The translations under genes were made by a program, and so were the position numbers. Under the pieces are notes generated by a model. It saw only the letters and a program-made list of their open reading frames with translations, was not told the DNA's origin and made no database searches. Positions 1 through 9,305 of a stretch of 64,000 nucleotides of DNA are shown here, in pieces. Numbering within the stretch: the stretch's first letter is position 1; each line of letters starts with the position of its first letter. The stretch spans positions 22,877 through 86,876 of the forward strand of contig NZ_BMXS01000018.1 in the NCBI RefSeq assembly GCF_014651875.1, read 5' to 3'. This stretch comes from Litchfieldella qijiaojingensis (GTDB taxonomy: Bacteria > Pseudomonadota > Gammaproteobacteria > Pseudomonadales > Halomonadaceae).

Positions 1-812
1 GTGACACTCAGTGCGGTAATGAAGATCGCCAAACCGGGAATCAGTACCAGGAAAGGGGCGCGATCCAGGTAGGGCAAAGCTTCCGCGAGCATGGCGGCCC
101 AGTCCGTGTCGGGCGGTTGCACCCCGAGCCCCAGGAAGGACAGGCTGCCCACCGTAATCAACTTGTGGCCGAAACGCAGGAAGGCGATGGTCGCCAAGGG
201 TCGGAGCACGTTCGGAAGCACGTGATACAGGATGATGAAGGTGCGGGAACAGCCGAGTATCTCCGCCGCCCGGATGTAATCCTTGGCATTGATCTCCAGT
301 GCCAGCCCGCGTGTCATGCGCGCAAAGGGCGTCCAGCCAGTCAGGGTGAGCGCCAGGATCAACGTGCCGTAACCGGGCCCCAGAATGGCAACCAGGAACA
401 GCGCCACCAGCACATCCGGAAACGAGATCACCAGATCCACTATACGCATCAGGAATTCGTCAACGGCTCCGCCGATCCTGGCACTGATCGCCCCCAATAG
501 CGTGCCGACCACGGCCGCGATCACCAGGGTAATGGCAGTAATGGAAACCGAGAACTGGCCGCCGTAGAGCAGACGGCTGAAGACATCACGGCCCAGGTGG
601 TCGAGCCCCAGCCAGTGTTCTGCACTGGGGCCCGAAAAACGACCCGAGAGCGTCATGCTCGAGGGATCGTGTAGTGCTATCCAAGGCGTGAGAAGCAACA
701 GTACGATCACTGTGGCGAACACGCTGCTGGCCAGCAACAGCGTACGGTTGTGTTGGGAGAGATGGGCGAGGAAGGACCATGCCATGTGCACGTTGCCCAT
801 TCTTGATCTCAT
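1..812 (-). CDS. Peptide ABC transporter permease, DppC-like (3' end cut by window edge)
   Basis: Inner-membrane permease of a dipeptide/oligopeptide/nickel-type ABC importer. About 270 codons are visible and the C-terminus runs off the left edge. Seen: an N-terminal hydrophobic helix (VFATVIVLLLLTPW), then the DppC-type signature GLDHLGRDVFSRLLYGG, several membrane spans and the EAA-loop region (AAEILGCSRTFIILYHVLPN). The ATG at 812 is chosen because GAAAGG lies just upstream and it starts 31 bp after the DppB stop. It is the third gene of a leftward SBP-DppB-DppC operon; the ATPase genes must lie outside the window. The substrate cannot be read from the sequence. Confidence 0.9.
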   Translation of the reverse strand, partial: MRSRMGNVHMAWSFLAHLSQHNRTLLLASSVFATVIVLLLLTPWIALHDPSSMTLSGRFSGPSAEHWLGLDHLGRDVFSRLLYGGQFSVSITAITLVIAAVVGTLLGAISARIGGAVDEFLMRIVDLVISFPDVLVALFLVAILGPGYGTLILALTLTGWTPFARMTRGLALEINAKDYIRAAEILGCSRTFIILYHVLPNVLRPLATIAFLRFGHKLITVGSLSFLGLGVQPPDTDWAAMLAEALPYLDRAPFLVLIPGLAIFITALSV

Positions 813-843
813 GCCTTTCACGATGTCCGGAGACACTGGGGTT

Positions 844-1791
844 TCAAGCTGCGGCATTGTTGAACCTCACTACCGGGTTGAGAACGGTGTAGGCCAGGTC
901 CGTGAGCGTATTGATCAGCACGGCAAAGGTGACGATAGCGACAAGCCCTGCCTGGAGGACGGGGAGGTCGCCATTGACGATTGCCGAGTAAACCAGCCGC
1001 CCCATGCCAGGCACCGCGAAGATGACCTCTATGACGACCGCACCACCGAGCAGACCCGCCATCCACACGGAAAACAGCGTGATCACGGGCAACATCGCAT
1101 TGCGCAAGCCATGGGCGATCAGCGTGCGCCGGATGCTGAGCCCCCGGCTGTGTGCCGCCACGATGTGTGGCGAGTTGAGCACGTCGATCATCGATGCCCG
1201 CATGACCTGGGTGAAATAGCCCATGGGACGAAGAGACAAGGCCAGGGCCGGCAGGATCACCGATTCCGGCCCACGCCAACCGGCGGACGGCAGCCACCCC
1301 AGGTAGAGGGCAAAGACGAGAATGCTCATGGGGGCAAGCCAGTACTCGGGCACTGCAACGAATGCCTGGTTGAGCGATTTGATGATGGAGTCGAATGCAC
1401 TGCCCTGACGCAGGGCCGCAATGCTGCCGCAGGGGACGGCTACCGCGAAGGCGAAGCCCAGGGCGGCCAACGTCAACACGATGGACACCTTGAGCGCCGA
1501 CCAGACTTGCTCGATGACCGGTTCACGGCTCATGTACGAGTTGCCGAAATCGCCGATCACGGCATTACCCAGCCAGTCCAGGTACTGAACCAGCAAGGGA
1601 CGGTGCATCCCCAGCTCGATGCGCAGCGCCTCGATGGCAGCCGCATCCAGATCCAGACGGCCGAAGCGTGCCCGGGCAAGTGCCCGTACCGGATCCGTTT
1701 CACCTACGTAAGGAATCAGGAAGACCAGAAACGATACGACCAATAGAGCCAGTGCAAGCACCGCAAGTCGGCGCAATATGAAAATCCACAT
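844..1791 (-). CDS. Peptide ABC transporter permease, DppB-like
   Basis: Inner-membrane permease, 315 aa, the usual length of DppB/OppB proteins. Seen: N-terminal helix after MWIFILRRLAVLALALL, the first-loop region ELGMHRPLLVQYLDWLGNAVIGDFGNSY typical of the family, and the EAA loop AHSRGLSIRRTLIAHGLRNA before the last spans. The frame is open upstream to 1839, but the ATG at 1791 has GGGAGG about 9 bp ahead and is preferred. It lies between the SBP gene and the DppC partner, with a hairpin in the SBP-DppB gap. Confidence 0.92.
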   Translation of the reverse strand: MWIFILRRLAVLALALLVVSFLVFLIPYVGETDPVRALARARFGRLDLDAAAIEALRIELGMHRPLLVQYLDWLGNAVIGDFGNSYMSREPVIEQVWSALKVSIVLTLAALGFAFAVAVPCGSIAALRQGSAFDSIIKSLNQAFVAVPEYWLAPMSILVFALYLGWLPSAGWRGPESVILPALALSLRPMGYFTQVMRASMIDVLNSPHIVAAHSRGLSIRRTLIAHGLRNAMLPVITLFSVWMAGLLGGAVVIEVIFAVPGMGRLVYSAIVNGDLPVLQAGLVAIVTFAVLINTLTDLAYTVLNPVVRFNNAAA

Positions 1792-1847
1792 GCTGTCAGA
1801 CCTCCCAATGATCGAATGAACCCCGCTTCGGAGCGGCACAGTGGTTC

Positions 1848-1884
1848 GGGAAACGCCGACATGCCGTGCTCGCCAGCGTTTCCC
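1848..1884 (-). other. Stem-loop between SBP and DppB genes
   Basis: Perfect 9-bp inverted repeat GGGAAACGC / GCGTTTCCC with a 19-base loop in the gap between the binding-protein stop and the permease start. No T-run follows. Such hairpins after binding-protein genes usually stabilise the upstream mRNA or partly attenuate the operon, giving more SBP than permease; that role is inferred. Confidence 0.5.
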
Positions 1885-1897
1885 TCCCCGAGTGTCA

Positions 1898-3439
1898 CTA
1901 CTGGGAGTTGATCTTCAGGTCCTTGTGCAAGGCGGTGCGCTCATAAGCATGCACCTGGTAGTTCTCCACGTTCTTGGATACCGCCTCGCTGATGGTCTCG
2001 TGGATCAGGAACACATTCACCGCCTCCTCCTGCAGGCGTGCGGCAATATCCCGATAGATGGCATTGCGATCCTCGGGCTCCACCATGGCACCGGCTTTTT
2101 TCAACTGTGCGTCCACTTCCGGATCGCAGAACCCGGCCAGGTTATAGCCGCCGTCACAACTGTAGTCCGCTTCCAGCGTGCCAATCGGATCGGCGACATC
2201 GGTGAGGTAACCTCGCGACAGCAAGACCATGTCGAAATCGCCTGAGAGCAGTTGCGGCTCGATCGCCCCATATTCAGACACCCGAATGTTGACTTTCATG
2301 CCCAACTGCTGGAGCTGGAACTGTATTACCGCGGCAACGTCAGCCAGCGCCGGACGCTCCACATAAGCCAGCAACTCGAACTGAAGCTCACTCGCCGGCA
2401 CCCCCGACTCAGCCAATAGTTGACGAGCCCGCTCCAGGTCCTGGGGTATGACGGCTGCACTCTCCGGTGCCCAGGGTGTGTTCGGCGAGAACTGCCCCAC
2501 CGCAGGATTCACAGAGCCTTCATAGACCGCCTCGGCGATACCTGTCACGTCGATAGCACTCTGAATCGCCTGGCGAACCTTCATGTTGTCCAGCGGCGCG
2601 GCACGATTGTTGAGGTAGAGCGTGGTGGTCCGCGGCGCCTCGATGGTTTTCACCTCCACCGTCTCCGAGCGCTCCAACTGCGCCAGCGCCGACGCCGGTA
2701 GTTGGCGAGCGATATGAATTTCCCCGGTTTCCACCATCACCGAACGCACTTTCCCGTCAGGGATGTAGCGCACTTCCGCTTCAGCCAACTGCACCTCGCC
2801 ACCCCAATAGTTTTCGTTGCGCTTGAGTTCCAGTCCCTGGCGGGGAAGCTCACGAACGATCTCGAATGGGCCGGTACAGTGCCCTACGGGGTTGATGCGG
2901 TCGTTGGCGAACGCCTCTGGTGCCAGGATACCGGTATTGGTGCTGGCCAGACGGTTGGGCACGAAGACATCCGGCCCCTTGGTCACGATACGTACGCTGT
3001 GCTCACCTGCCGGCTCCACGGACTCGATCACCTCGGGATTGAATCCCCGCGGCGGAGAAGCCACATTCAGCACCCGGTTGAGGGCATCGCTGACCAGTTG
3101 CGGCGTCAACGCGGTGCCATCATGAAATGCCACCCCTTCGCGCAACTGGAACTCCCACACCGTAGGCGACACCTGCTCCCAGGACTCGGCCAGCGCCGGC
3201 TTTATCGAGGCGTCGTAGTCCATGTACGTGAGCGACTCCAGGCAGCCGGCCCGCGACAGCACGTAGGAGTCGATGGTCTCCAGCGCCCACCCCGAAGCCG
3301 GGGTGAACAGCTCACCAAAGACGACCTTTCCGCCGGAGGCTGCCGAGGCCGAAGCGGCCATAGGACCGATCATGGCAGCGACCGCCACCCCTCGGAGCAG
3401 GGAAGGAGCTGTCTTCAGGCAATTTCGAACATTCAACAT
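1898..3439 (-). CDS. Peptide ABC transporter substrate-binding protein, SBP family 5
   Basis: Periplasmic solute-binding protein of the DppA/OppA/NikA family (SBP_bac_5), 513 aa, first gene of a leftward permease operon. Seen: a Sec signal peptide (LLRGVAVAAMIGPMAASASA, then ASGGK), the family segment PALAESWEQVSPTVWEFQLREGVAFHDGT at about residues 85-115, GTGPFEIV-like HCTGPFEIV, and a C-terminal RDIAARLQEEA. The promoter region is unusual: a copy of the CueR-type copA promoter lies about 120 bp upstream and points at this gene, followed by a leader that also occurs a second time at 3717-3774. The ligand is unknown; with such a promoter a metal-linked ligand is possible but unproven. Confidence 0.93.
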   Translation of the reverse strand: MLNVRNCLKTAPSLLRGVAVAAMIGPMAASASAASGGKVVFGELFTPASGWALETIDSYVLSRAGCLESLTYMDYDASIKPALAESWEQVSPTVWEFQLREGVAFHDGTALTPQLVSDALNRVLNVASPPRGFNPEVIESVEPAGEHSVRIVTKGPDVFVPNRLASTNTGILAPEAFANDRINPVGHCTGPFEIVRELPRQGLELKRNENYWGGEVQLAEAEVRYIPDGKVRSVMVETGEIHIARQLPASALAQLERSETVEVKTIEAPRTTTLYLNNRAAPLDNMKVRQAIQSAIDVTGIAEAVYEGSVNPAVGQFSPNTPWAPESAAVIPQDLERARQLLAESGVPASELQFELLAYVERPALADVAAVIQFQLQQLGMKVNIRVSEYGAIEPQLLSGDFDMVLLSRGYLTDVADPIGTLEADYSCDGGYNLAGFCDPEVDAQLKKAGAMVEPEDRNAIYRDIAARLQEEAVNVFLIHETISEAVSKNVENYQVHAYERTALHKDLKINSQ

Positions 3440-3467
3440 TGTCTACCCCTCTAGCTTGTTATTGTGC

Positions 3468-3523
3468 GAAGCAACATGTAGCGAAGAACCTCTCGCGGGG
3501 CATCCTGCCTCTCTTGTTCTTAT
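3468..3523 (-). repeat. SBP leader repeat, copy 1
   Basis: Untranslated leader just upstream of the SBP gene. It matches the stretch at 3717-3774 at roughly four of five positions and in the same orientation (shared blocks include TCTCTCG-like cores, CATCCTGCC and TTGTT.TTATT on the plus strand). Two such leaders, with an SBP fragment between, point to an old tandem duplication of the start of this operon. Confidence 0.7.
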
Positions 3524-3556
3524 TCTTTTGGGTGTGCCGTGATGGCAATGTTTAGA

Positions 3557-3587
3557 AACCTAGACCTTCCCATACTGGGAAGGTCAA
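3557..3587 (-). promoter_or_regulatory. CueR/MerR-type promoter, second copy facing the SBP operon
   Basis: Minus-strand TTGACC (3587-3582) and TAGGTT (3562-3557) are separated by 19 bp, the long spacing typical of MerR-family promoters. Within the spacer lies a 21-bp dyad at 3564-3584 with arms ACCTTCCCAG and ATGGGAAGGT, including the CueR-type ACCTTCC...GGAAGGT. The downstream bases (CTAAACATTGCCATCACGGCACACC pattern) match those after the copA promoter at 5305 almost base for base. It would drive transcription leftward into the SBP-dpp operon. CueR family assignment is from the dyad; no cueR gene is in the window. Confidence 0.75.
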
Positions 3588-3593
3588 GAAACC

Positions 3594-3695
3594 AGGCCGG
3601 GCACACCTTGATGTTGTCCAGCGACGCGCGCTGGTGGTTCATATACAGCGGCGTGGTCCACGGCGTCTTGATGATGTGCACCTCTACGACGAGTG
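3594..3695 (-). pseudogene. Decayed internal fragment of an SBP family 5 gene
   Basis: Minus-strand translation gives VVEVHIIKTPWTTPLYMN followed by a segment ending RASLDNIKV. The neighbouring intact SBP has VEVKTIEAPRTTTLYLNN and APLDNMKV at the matching place. Only about 33 codons survive, with no start or family context either side, so this is a remnant of a duplicated SBP gene. It is flanked by a leader copy on one side and the copied CueR-type promoter on the other. Confidence 0.75.
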
Positions 3696-3716
3696 CCCTG
3701 CATAGCCCCTCCAGGG

Positions 3717-3774
3717 CGAAGAAACATGAAGCGAAGGGTCTCTCGCAGAACATCCTGCCGGCTATGTTGTTATT
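3717..3774 (-). repeat. SBP leader repeat, copy 2
   Basis: Diverged copy of the leader at 3468-3523, upstream of the SBP fragment. Order on the minus strand is leader copy, SBP fragment, CueR-type promoter, leader copy, intact SBP. This supports duplication followed by deletion rather than chance similarity. Confidence 0.65.
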
Positions 3775-3892
3775 TTTTCCCAGATTAGTGGAAAGATAGA
3801 TTGATTGAGGCATTTTGTTAACATTATTTTGTCTACAATCAGCAAATATCTTCAATGCACAACCGTAGACACAAGTGAGGGAGGGGCACGAA

Positions 3893-5308
3893 ATGGGGAA
3901 CGACTATCTACATGGGCTGGATCGGGCACACCTGGTACATCCAGTGGTCTCCTGGAGCTCGCACGAGCAACAAGGCGCCACGATTCTCGAATCCGGTAGT
4001 GGCGCCTACCTACGCGATAGCGAGGGGCGTCAGTATCTCGACGGTTTTTCGGGGCTGTGGTGTGTCAACATCGGTTACGGTCACGACAGTGTCGTCGAGG
4101 CGGCCACCCGGCAGATGCGACAACTGCCATATGCCACCGGCTATTTCCACTATTCCAGCGAGCCATCCATCCGCTTTGCCGAGGCCATCGCCCGACGTAC
4201 CCCGGGCGATCTCGATCATGTCTACTTCACGCTCGGCGGATCGGATGCCATCGACAGTGCCGTACGCTTCATCCGCTATTACCACAATGTCACCGGCGCG
4301 CCTCAACGCAAACACTTCATCGCCCTGGAACGGGGATACCATGGCTCTTCCAGCACCGGCTCGGGACTGACCGCCCTACCGCTGTTCCATGATCATTTCG
4401 ACGGTCCTTCAGCATTCCAGCACCACATTCCCTCTTACTACCCCTACCGCAACCCCGTTGGCCCAAGCGAGGAAGCCATCATCGCGGAGTCGGTGAGAGC
4501 ACTGCGGGCAACTGTCGAACGTCTTGGCGCGGAGAACGTGGCAGCCTTCTTCTGCGAGCCCATCCAGGGCTCGGGTGGCATCATCGTCCCGCCACGCGGC
4601 TGGCTGAAGGCAATGCACCAGGTATGCCGCGAGTACGGCATCCTGCTGGTGGTGGATGAAGTGATAACCGGCTTCGGCCGTACTGGCCCGCTCTTCGCCC
4701 TGGAGGAAGAAGGTGTGGTGCCCGATCTCATGACCATGGCCAAAGGCCTGACTTCCGGCTATGCCCCATTGGGGGCCGTGGTGCTCAGCGAGAGGGTTTA
4801 CCGGGGCATCGCCGACAACGCTCCAGCAGGCAAGCCCGTGGGACACGGTTTCACCTACTCCGGTCACCCGGTGAGCTGTGCGGTAGGCCTGGAAGTGCTG
4901 AGACTCTACGAAGAAGGCGGCCTGCTGGCCAACGGTCAGCGGGTGGGCGACTACTTCCAGCAGCGCCTGGCCGAACTGGTGGAGCACCCCTTGGTGGGCG
5001 AATCCCGCGGCCGGGGGCTGCTGGGTGCCGTGGAACTGGTCACCGACAAGACGCGCAAGACCAAATTCGACTCGTCTCTACGACTGCCTGATCGGCTCCT
5101 CACCCTGGGCCGGGAGCGCGGACTGATCTTCCGGGCCTTCGCCGACGACATCATCGGCTTCGCGCCACCGTTGTGCTGCTCCCACGCAGATATCGACCTG
5201 CTCATCGAGCGTCTGTCCTCGACCCTGGATGCCGTTTTGGAGAAACCGGACGTTCGAGCCGCGCTCAGGCAGCCTGTCTCTGGAAAGAGATCGGTCCAAG
5301 CCTCTTGA
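3893..5308 (+). CDS. Class III (omega) aminotransferase, PLP-dependent
   Basis: Cytosolic aminotransferase of 471 aa, the normal size for class III enzymes that move an amino group from an omega-amino donor (putrescine, beta-alanine, taurine or similar) to pyruvate or another oxo acid. Seen: the substrate/cofactor region DSEGRQYLDGFSGLWCVNIGYGH, LGGSDAIDSAVRFIRYY for phosphate binding, GYHGSS, the PLP aspartate in VVDEVITGFGRTG and the Schiff-base lysine in TMAKGLTSGYAPLGA. The ATG at 3893 follows GAGGGAGGGG; an in-frame GTG at 3875 is less likely. Its TGA stop lies inside the -35 box of the copA promoter. The substrate is not decidable from sequence. Confidence 0.93.
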   Translation: MGNDYLHGLDRAHLVHPVVSWSSHEQQGATILESGSGAYLRDSEGRQYLDGFSGLWCVNIGYGHDSVVEAATRQMRQLPYATGYFHYSSEPSIRFAEAIARRTPGDLDHVYFTLGGSDAIDSAVRFIRYYHNVTGAPQRKHFIALERGYHGSSSTGSGLTALPLFHDHFDGPSAFQHHIPSYYPYRNPVGPSEEAIIAESVRALRATVERLGAENVAAFFCEPIQGSGGIIVPPRGWLKAMHQVCREYGILLVVDEVITGFGRTGPLFALEEEGVVPDLMTMAKGLTSGYAPLGAVVLSERVYRGIADNAPAGKPVGHGFTYSGHPVSCAVGLEVLRLYEEGGLLANGQRVGDYFQQRLAELVEHPLVGESRGRGLLGAVELVTDKTRKTKFDSSLRLPDRLLTLGRERGLIFRAFADDIIGFAPPLCCSHADIDLLIERLSSTLDAVLEKPDVRAALRQPVSGKRSVQAS

Positions 5309-5335
5309 CCTTCCCATCATGGGAAGGTCTAGATT
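5305..5335 (+). promoter_or_regulatory. CueR-type promoter of copA
   Basis: TTGACC (5305-5310) and TAGATT (5330-5335) are 19 bp apart. The spacer carries a perfect dyad at 5308-5328: arms ACCTTCCCAT and ATGGGAAGGT around one base. This is the standard architecture of CueR-activated copper efflux promoters, and the downstream gene is copA. The -35 box overlaps the stop codon of the aminotransferase. Confidence 0.9.
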
Positions 5336-5376
5336 GCTAATCATTGCAATCGCGGCACACCAGAGGAGCCTGGACC

Positions 5377-7941
5377 ATGCCAACCGACGAGATAAGCAAG
5401 TTGGAATCGACCAAGGGGCATGCCCCTGCCAGCGGTAACTCATATTCGCTGGGAATCGAGGGCATGAGCTGCGCCTCGTGCGTGGGCCGGGTCGAGAAAG
5501 CGATTCGCGGTGTGGCAGGGGTCACCGATGCCTCCGTCAACCTGGCCACCCAACGGGCCCAGGTAGTGTTTGCCGCTGACAAGGAGGATGTCGCCAGTGT
5601 CGTGCAGGCAGTGGAGGCCGCCGGCTACCCTGCTGTCACCGATACCATCGAGCTGACGGTCAAGGGCATGAGCTGCGCCTCCTGCGTGGGCCGTGTGGAA
5701 CGCAAGCTTGCCAGTGTGCCCGGAGTGCTCGACGCCAACGTCAACCTCGCCACCGCGACGGCAACCGTGAAAGTGGCGGCCGAGGCCGTGACCTCCCAAC
5801 GCCTGATCGAGGCAGTGAAAGCCGCGGGTTACGAGGCCGAAGCCGTCGGCGATACGCCCGACCGCAGCGACCGGGAGCGCGAGGCCCGCGAACAGGAGAT
5901 CGCCGAGTTGAAGCGCGCGGTCACCATTGCCGGCATATTCACCCTGCCCCTCTTCGTGCTGGACATGGGCTCGCATTTCATTCCCGGGCTCCATCACTGG
6001 CTGCAGATGAGCGTGGGTCAGCAGAACCTGTTCTACCTGTTCTTTGCCCTGGCCTCGGTCGTGCAATTCGGCCCCGGGCTGCGTTTCTATCAGAAAGGCT
6101 GGCCCGCGCTAATGCGTGGCGGCCCGGACATGAACTCGCTGGTGATGCTGGGCACCAGCGCCGCCTGGGGCTATTCGGTGGTCGCCACCTTCACCCCCCA
6201 GGTATTGCCGGCCGGCACGGTGAACGTCTACTTCGAGGCCTCGGCCGTGATCATCACGCTGATTCTCGTCGGCCGTTACTTCGAAGCGATCGCCAAAGGG
6301 CGCACCAGCGAAGCCATCAAGGCGCTGATACAGCTTCAGGCCAAGACGGCCCGCGTAGTCCGCGACGGCCAGGAAATGGAGATTGGCATCGATGAAGTAC
6401 GCCAGGGCGATATCGTGCTGGTTCGCCCCGGCGACAAGATTCCCGTGGACGGCACGGTCGTCGAAGGCAGTTCCTTCGTGGACGAATCGATGATCACCGG
6501 CGAACCCGTGCCGGTACGTAAGGAGGCCGGCGCGGAAGTGGTGGGGGGTACCATCAACAAGGTGGGCAGCTTCACCTTCGAGGCCACCAAGATCGGCGCC
6601 GATACCCTTCTTGCCCAGATCGTGCGCATGGTCGAACAGGCGCAAGGCTCGAAGCTGCCCATCCAGGCCATGGTGGACAAGGTCACCAACTACTTCGTGC
6701 CAGCGGTGATCGCCGCAGCCCTGGTCACGGTCGGCGTCTGGCTGATCTTCGGTCCCGCCCCCGCGCTGACCTTCGCCCTGGTCAACGGCGTGGCCGTACT
6801 GATCATTGCCTGCCCCTGCGCCATGGGCCTGGCCACGCCCACCTCGATCATGGTGGGTACCGGCAAGGCGGCGAAGATGGGCGTGCTGTTCCGCAAGGGC
6901 GAAGCCTTGCAGTCACTGCGGGATACCAAGGTGATCGCGCTGGACAAGACCGGCACCCTGACCAAGGGCCGGCCAGAGCTCACCGACCTGGTCGTGGCCA
7001 AGAGCTTCGACGAAGCGGAAACCCTGCATCTGGTGGCGTCCGTCGAGCGCCAGTCGGAACATCCTATCGCCGAGGCCATCGTCAACGCAGCCAAGGCACG
7101 CGGCATGGAACCAGCCACGGTGCAAAGCTTCGAGGCCATTCCCGGCTTCGGTGTCACGGCACAGGTGGATGACCATCGCGTGGAAGTCGGTGCCGACCGC
7201 TACATGCGCAAGTTGGGCCTGGACGTAGAGGTATTCGCCAAGATCGCACATCGCCTCTCCGACGAAGGCAAGTCACCGCTCTATGCCGCCATCGATGGCC
7301 AGCTGGCCGCCATCATTGCCGTTGCCGATCCGATCAAGGAGTCCACGCCTGCGGCCATTCGCGCACTGCACGAGGAAGGTCTGCAGGTGGCGATGATCAC
7401 CGGTGACAACCAGCGTACAGCCAAGGCCATCGCCCGCCGTCTGGGGATCGACAAGGTCGTGGCCGAAGTGCTGCCCGACGGCAAGGTGGATGCGGTGAAA
7501 AGCCTCCAGAGTGAAGGCGACCGAGTGGCCTTCGTGGGCGACGGCATCAACGACGCCCCTGCCCTGGCGCAGGCCGACGTGGGCATCGCCATCGGTACCG
7601 GCACCGACATTGCCATCGAATCCGCCGAAGTGGTGTTGATGTCCGGCGACCTGCGCAATGTGCCCAACGCCATCATGCTGTCGCGGGCCACCATTCGAAA
7701 CATCAAGCAGAACCTGTTCTGGGCCTTTGCCTACAACACCGTGTTGATCCCGGTGGCCGCCGGCGCACTGTTCCCCGCCTTCGGGATCCTGCTCTCGCCG
7801 ATCTTCGCCGCCGTGGCCATGGCCGCCTCGAGCATCTGCGTGCTCACCAATGCCCTGCGCCTCAAGGGCTTCCGACCGCCGATCGCGATCGAAGCCAACG
7901 ACGCCGCGGCGCCGAGCCGCCCGGTCTCGCAAGCCGCATGA
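5377..7941 (+). CDS. copA: Cu(I)-exporting P1B-type ATPase CopA
   Basis: Inner-membrane ATPase that pumps Cu(I) from cytosol to periplasm. It has 854 aa with two N-terminal heavy-metal-associated domains, each with [12 protein letters not shown] (about residues 27 and 95). The membrane metal site CPC is in [13 protein letters not shown], the phosphorylated Asp in DKTGTLTKG, the actuator motif is TGEP, and the hinge is [18 protein letters not shown]. The ATG at 5377 follows AGAGGAG. The promoter is a CueR-type dyad at 5305-5335, so induction by copper (and probably silver or gold) is expected. A reductase gene follows 71 bp downstream, possibly in the same transcript. Confidence 0.97.
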   Translation: MPTDEISKLESTKGHAPASGNSYSLGIEGMSCASCVGRVEKAIRGVAGVTDASVNLATQRAQVVFAADKEDVASVVQAVEAAGYPAVTDTIELTVKGMSCASCVGRVERKLASVPGVLDANVNLATATATVKVAAEAVTSQRLIEAVKAAGYEAEAVGDTPDRSDREREAREQEIAELKRAVTIAGIFTLPLFVLDMGSHFIPGLHHWLQMSVGQQNLFYLFFALASVVQFGPGLRFYQKGWPALMRGGPDMNSLVMLGTSAAWGYSVVATFTPQVLPAGTVNVYFEASAVIITLILVGRYFEAIAKGRTSEAIKALIQLQAKTARVVRDGQEMEIGIDEVRQGDIVLVRPGDKIPVDGTVVEGSSFVDESMITGEPVPVRKEAGAEVVGGTINKVGSFTFEATKIGADTLLAQIVRMVEQAQGSKLPIQAMVDKVTNYFVPAVIAAALVTVGVWLIFGPAPALTFALVNGVAVLIIACPCAMGLATPTSIMVGTGKAAKMGVLFRKGEALQSLRDTKVIALDKTGTLTKGRPELTDLVVAKSFDEAETLHLVASVERQSEHPIAEAIVNAAKARGMEPATVQSFEAIPGFGVTAQVDDHRVEVGADRYMRKLGLDVEVFAKIAHRLSDEGKSPLYAAIDGQLAAIIAVADPIKESTPAAIRALHEEGLQVAMITGDNQRTAKAIARRLGIDKVVAEVLPDGKVDAVKSLQSEGDRVAFVGDGINDAPALAQADVGIAIGTGTDIAIESAEVVLMSGDLRNVPNAIMLSRATIRNIKQNLFWAFAYNTVLIPVAAGALFPAFGILLSPIFAAVAMAASSICVLTNALRLKGFRPPIAIEANDAAAPSRPVSQAA

Positions 7942-8012
7942 ATGCCTGAATGACAACGCGCCTCCTGCCTGCAAGACGGGAGGCGCAAAAACGACGTTCG
8001 GAGAACAACAAA

Positions 8013-9104
8013 ATGAGCCATGACGTTCAGATCACCACAGCAGGCAAGACCGTCACCGTGAAGGACGGCGACACCATCCTCGATGCCGCCATGATGGCAG
8101 GTATCAGCTACCCCCATAGCTGCCGCGCCGGTCGTTGCGGCGCGTGCAAGTCGCGGCTGGTGGAGGGTGAAGTCGAGTTGCTCCCTCACACACGCTTCTC
8201 CCTGACCGACGAGGAGCGTGACGCCGGGCTGGTGCTTGCCTGCCGCGCCATGCCGCTCAGCGACTGCACCATTTCCTGGCTGCGCGATGACGAAGCGCTC
8301 GCCACTGCTCACCCAGTGCGTAAAGTGAGCTGCACTGTCGTGGAGCTCGATGACCTCACCCACGACATCAAACAGGTCCGACTGCGCGTGGAAAACGGTG
8401 AGCCTTTCTCCTTCACGGCCGGCCAATATGCCCAGGTGACCTTTCCGGGTTGTCCGACCCGCGAGTACTCCATGGCCAACCATCCGGACGAGCCCGTCCT
8501 CGAGTTCCACGTGCGTCATGTACCGGGCGGTGCCACCAGTGCGCATGTGGCCCACGAGCTGGCGGTGGGAGACACGGTGGAAGTGGAAGGCCCGTTCGGC
8601 ACCTCGTATCTGCGTGAACGTCATGCCGGCCCCATCGTGGCGGTGGCTGGCGGCTCCGGCCTGGCACCAGTGAAATCCATCCTCGAAGCAGCGCTTGCTG
8701 CCGGCATGCGCCAGCCCATCCACCTGTACTTCGGCGCCCGCGACGAGCGCGATGTTTACCTGGAGCCCCATCTCCAGAGCCTCATCGAGCGCCACGACAA
8801 CCTGAAAACCCATATCGTGCTTTCCGAGCCCAATGGCCCCACCGAGCGCAAAACCGGCCTGGTCACCGAGGTCATGGCCGCCAACTGGGACAAGGTGACC
8901 GGCTGCCGAGCCTACCTGGCCGGCCCGCCACCCATGGTGGAAGCGGCCACCGAACTGTTACTGGCGCGAGGCGTGCCAGTGGACAACATCCACGCAGACG
9001 CCTTCTACACCTCGGCCGACCGCGATGCCACGGAAACGGAAGCCCCAGCGCCCCAGAGCAATGTCGAGAAAGGCTGTTCGTGCTGCCACACGACGTCTTC
9101 GTAA
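8013..9104 (+). CDS. 2Fe-2S ferredoxin / FAD / NAD(P)H reductase
   Basis: Three-domain electron-transfer protein of 363 aa. The N-terminal plant-type ferredoxin domain (residues 1-90) has its ligands in CRAGRCGACKS and VLACRAMP. A ferredoxin-reductase-like FAD domain follows with REYSMANHP, and an NAD domain with VAVAGGSGLAPVKSILE. The family includes CDP-6-deoxyhexose reductases and reductases of oxygenases. No oxygenase or sugar gene is nearby. The tail is odd: KGCSCCHTTSS, a Cys cluster that could bind metal, which is suggestive just behind copA. Start ATG 8013 is preceded by a GGAGAAC element; upstream in-frame codons to 7950 lack one. Confidence 0.88.
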   Translation: MSHDVQITTAGKTVTVKDGDTILDAAMMAGISYPHSCRAGRCGACKSRLVEGEVELLPHTRFSLTDEERDAGLVLACRAMPLSDCTISWLRDDEALATAHPVRKVSCTVVELDDLTHDIKQVRLRVENGEPFSFTAGQYAQVTFPGCPTREYSMANHPDEPVLEFHVRHVPGGATSAHVAHELAVGDTVEVEGPFGTSYLRERHAGPIVAVAGGSGLAPVKSILEAALAAGMRQPIHLYFGARDERDVYLEPHLQSLIERHDNLKTHIVLSEPNGPTERKTGLVTEVMAANWDKVTGCRAYLAGPPPMVEAATELLLARGVPVDNIHADAFYTSADRDATETEAPAPQSNVEKGCSCCHTTSS

Positions 9105-9128
9105 CACCACCATCAGAAACAGATGAGT

Positions 9129-9155
9129 CATGGGGCCCTGCCCCATGGCCTTTAT
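9129..9155 (+). terminator. Rho-independent terminator after the reductase gene
   Basis: Perfect 8-bp stem CATGGGGC / GCCCCATG with a 3-base loop, followed by GCCTTTAT. It lies 25 bp after the stop of the reductase, and would end the copA-reductase transcript. Confidence 0.7.
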
Positions 9156-9305
9156 CCCGTGGTGACAGACAACTTGGATGACCGCAGCCACTATGCCGAA
9201 TGCGCCGTGCGGAACGGCAGGTATTCGATCCTAGACCGCCTCTCCCCTATGGCATAAGCCGCGTGTCTTATTGACACCCCACGTGGCCAGCTTGACCCAT
9301 CTTTC

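Noticed and set aside
655..1746. 363-codon open frame on the plus strand
   Set aside because: Antisense to the DppB and DppC permease genes; no domain.
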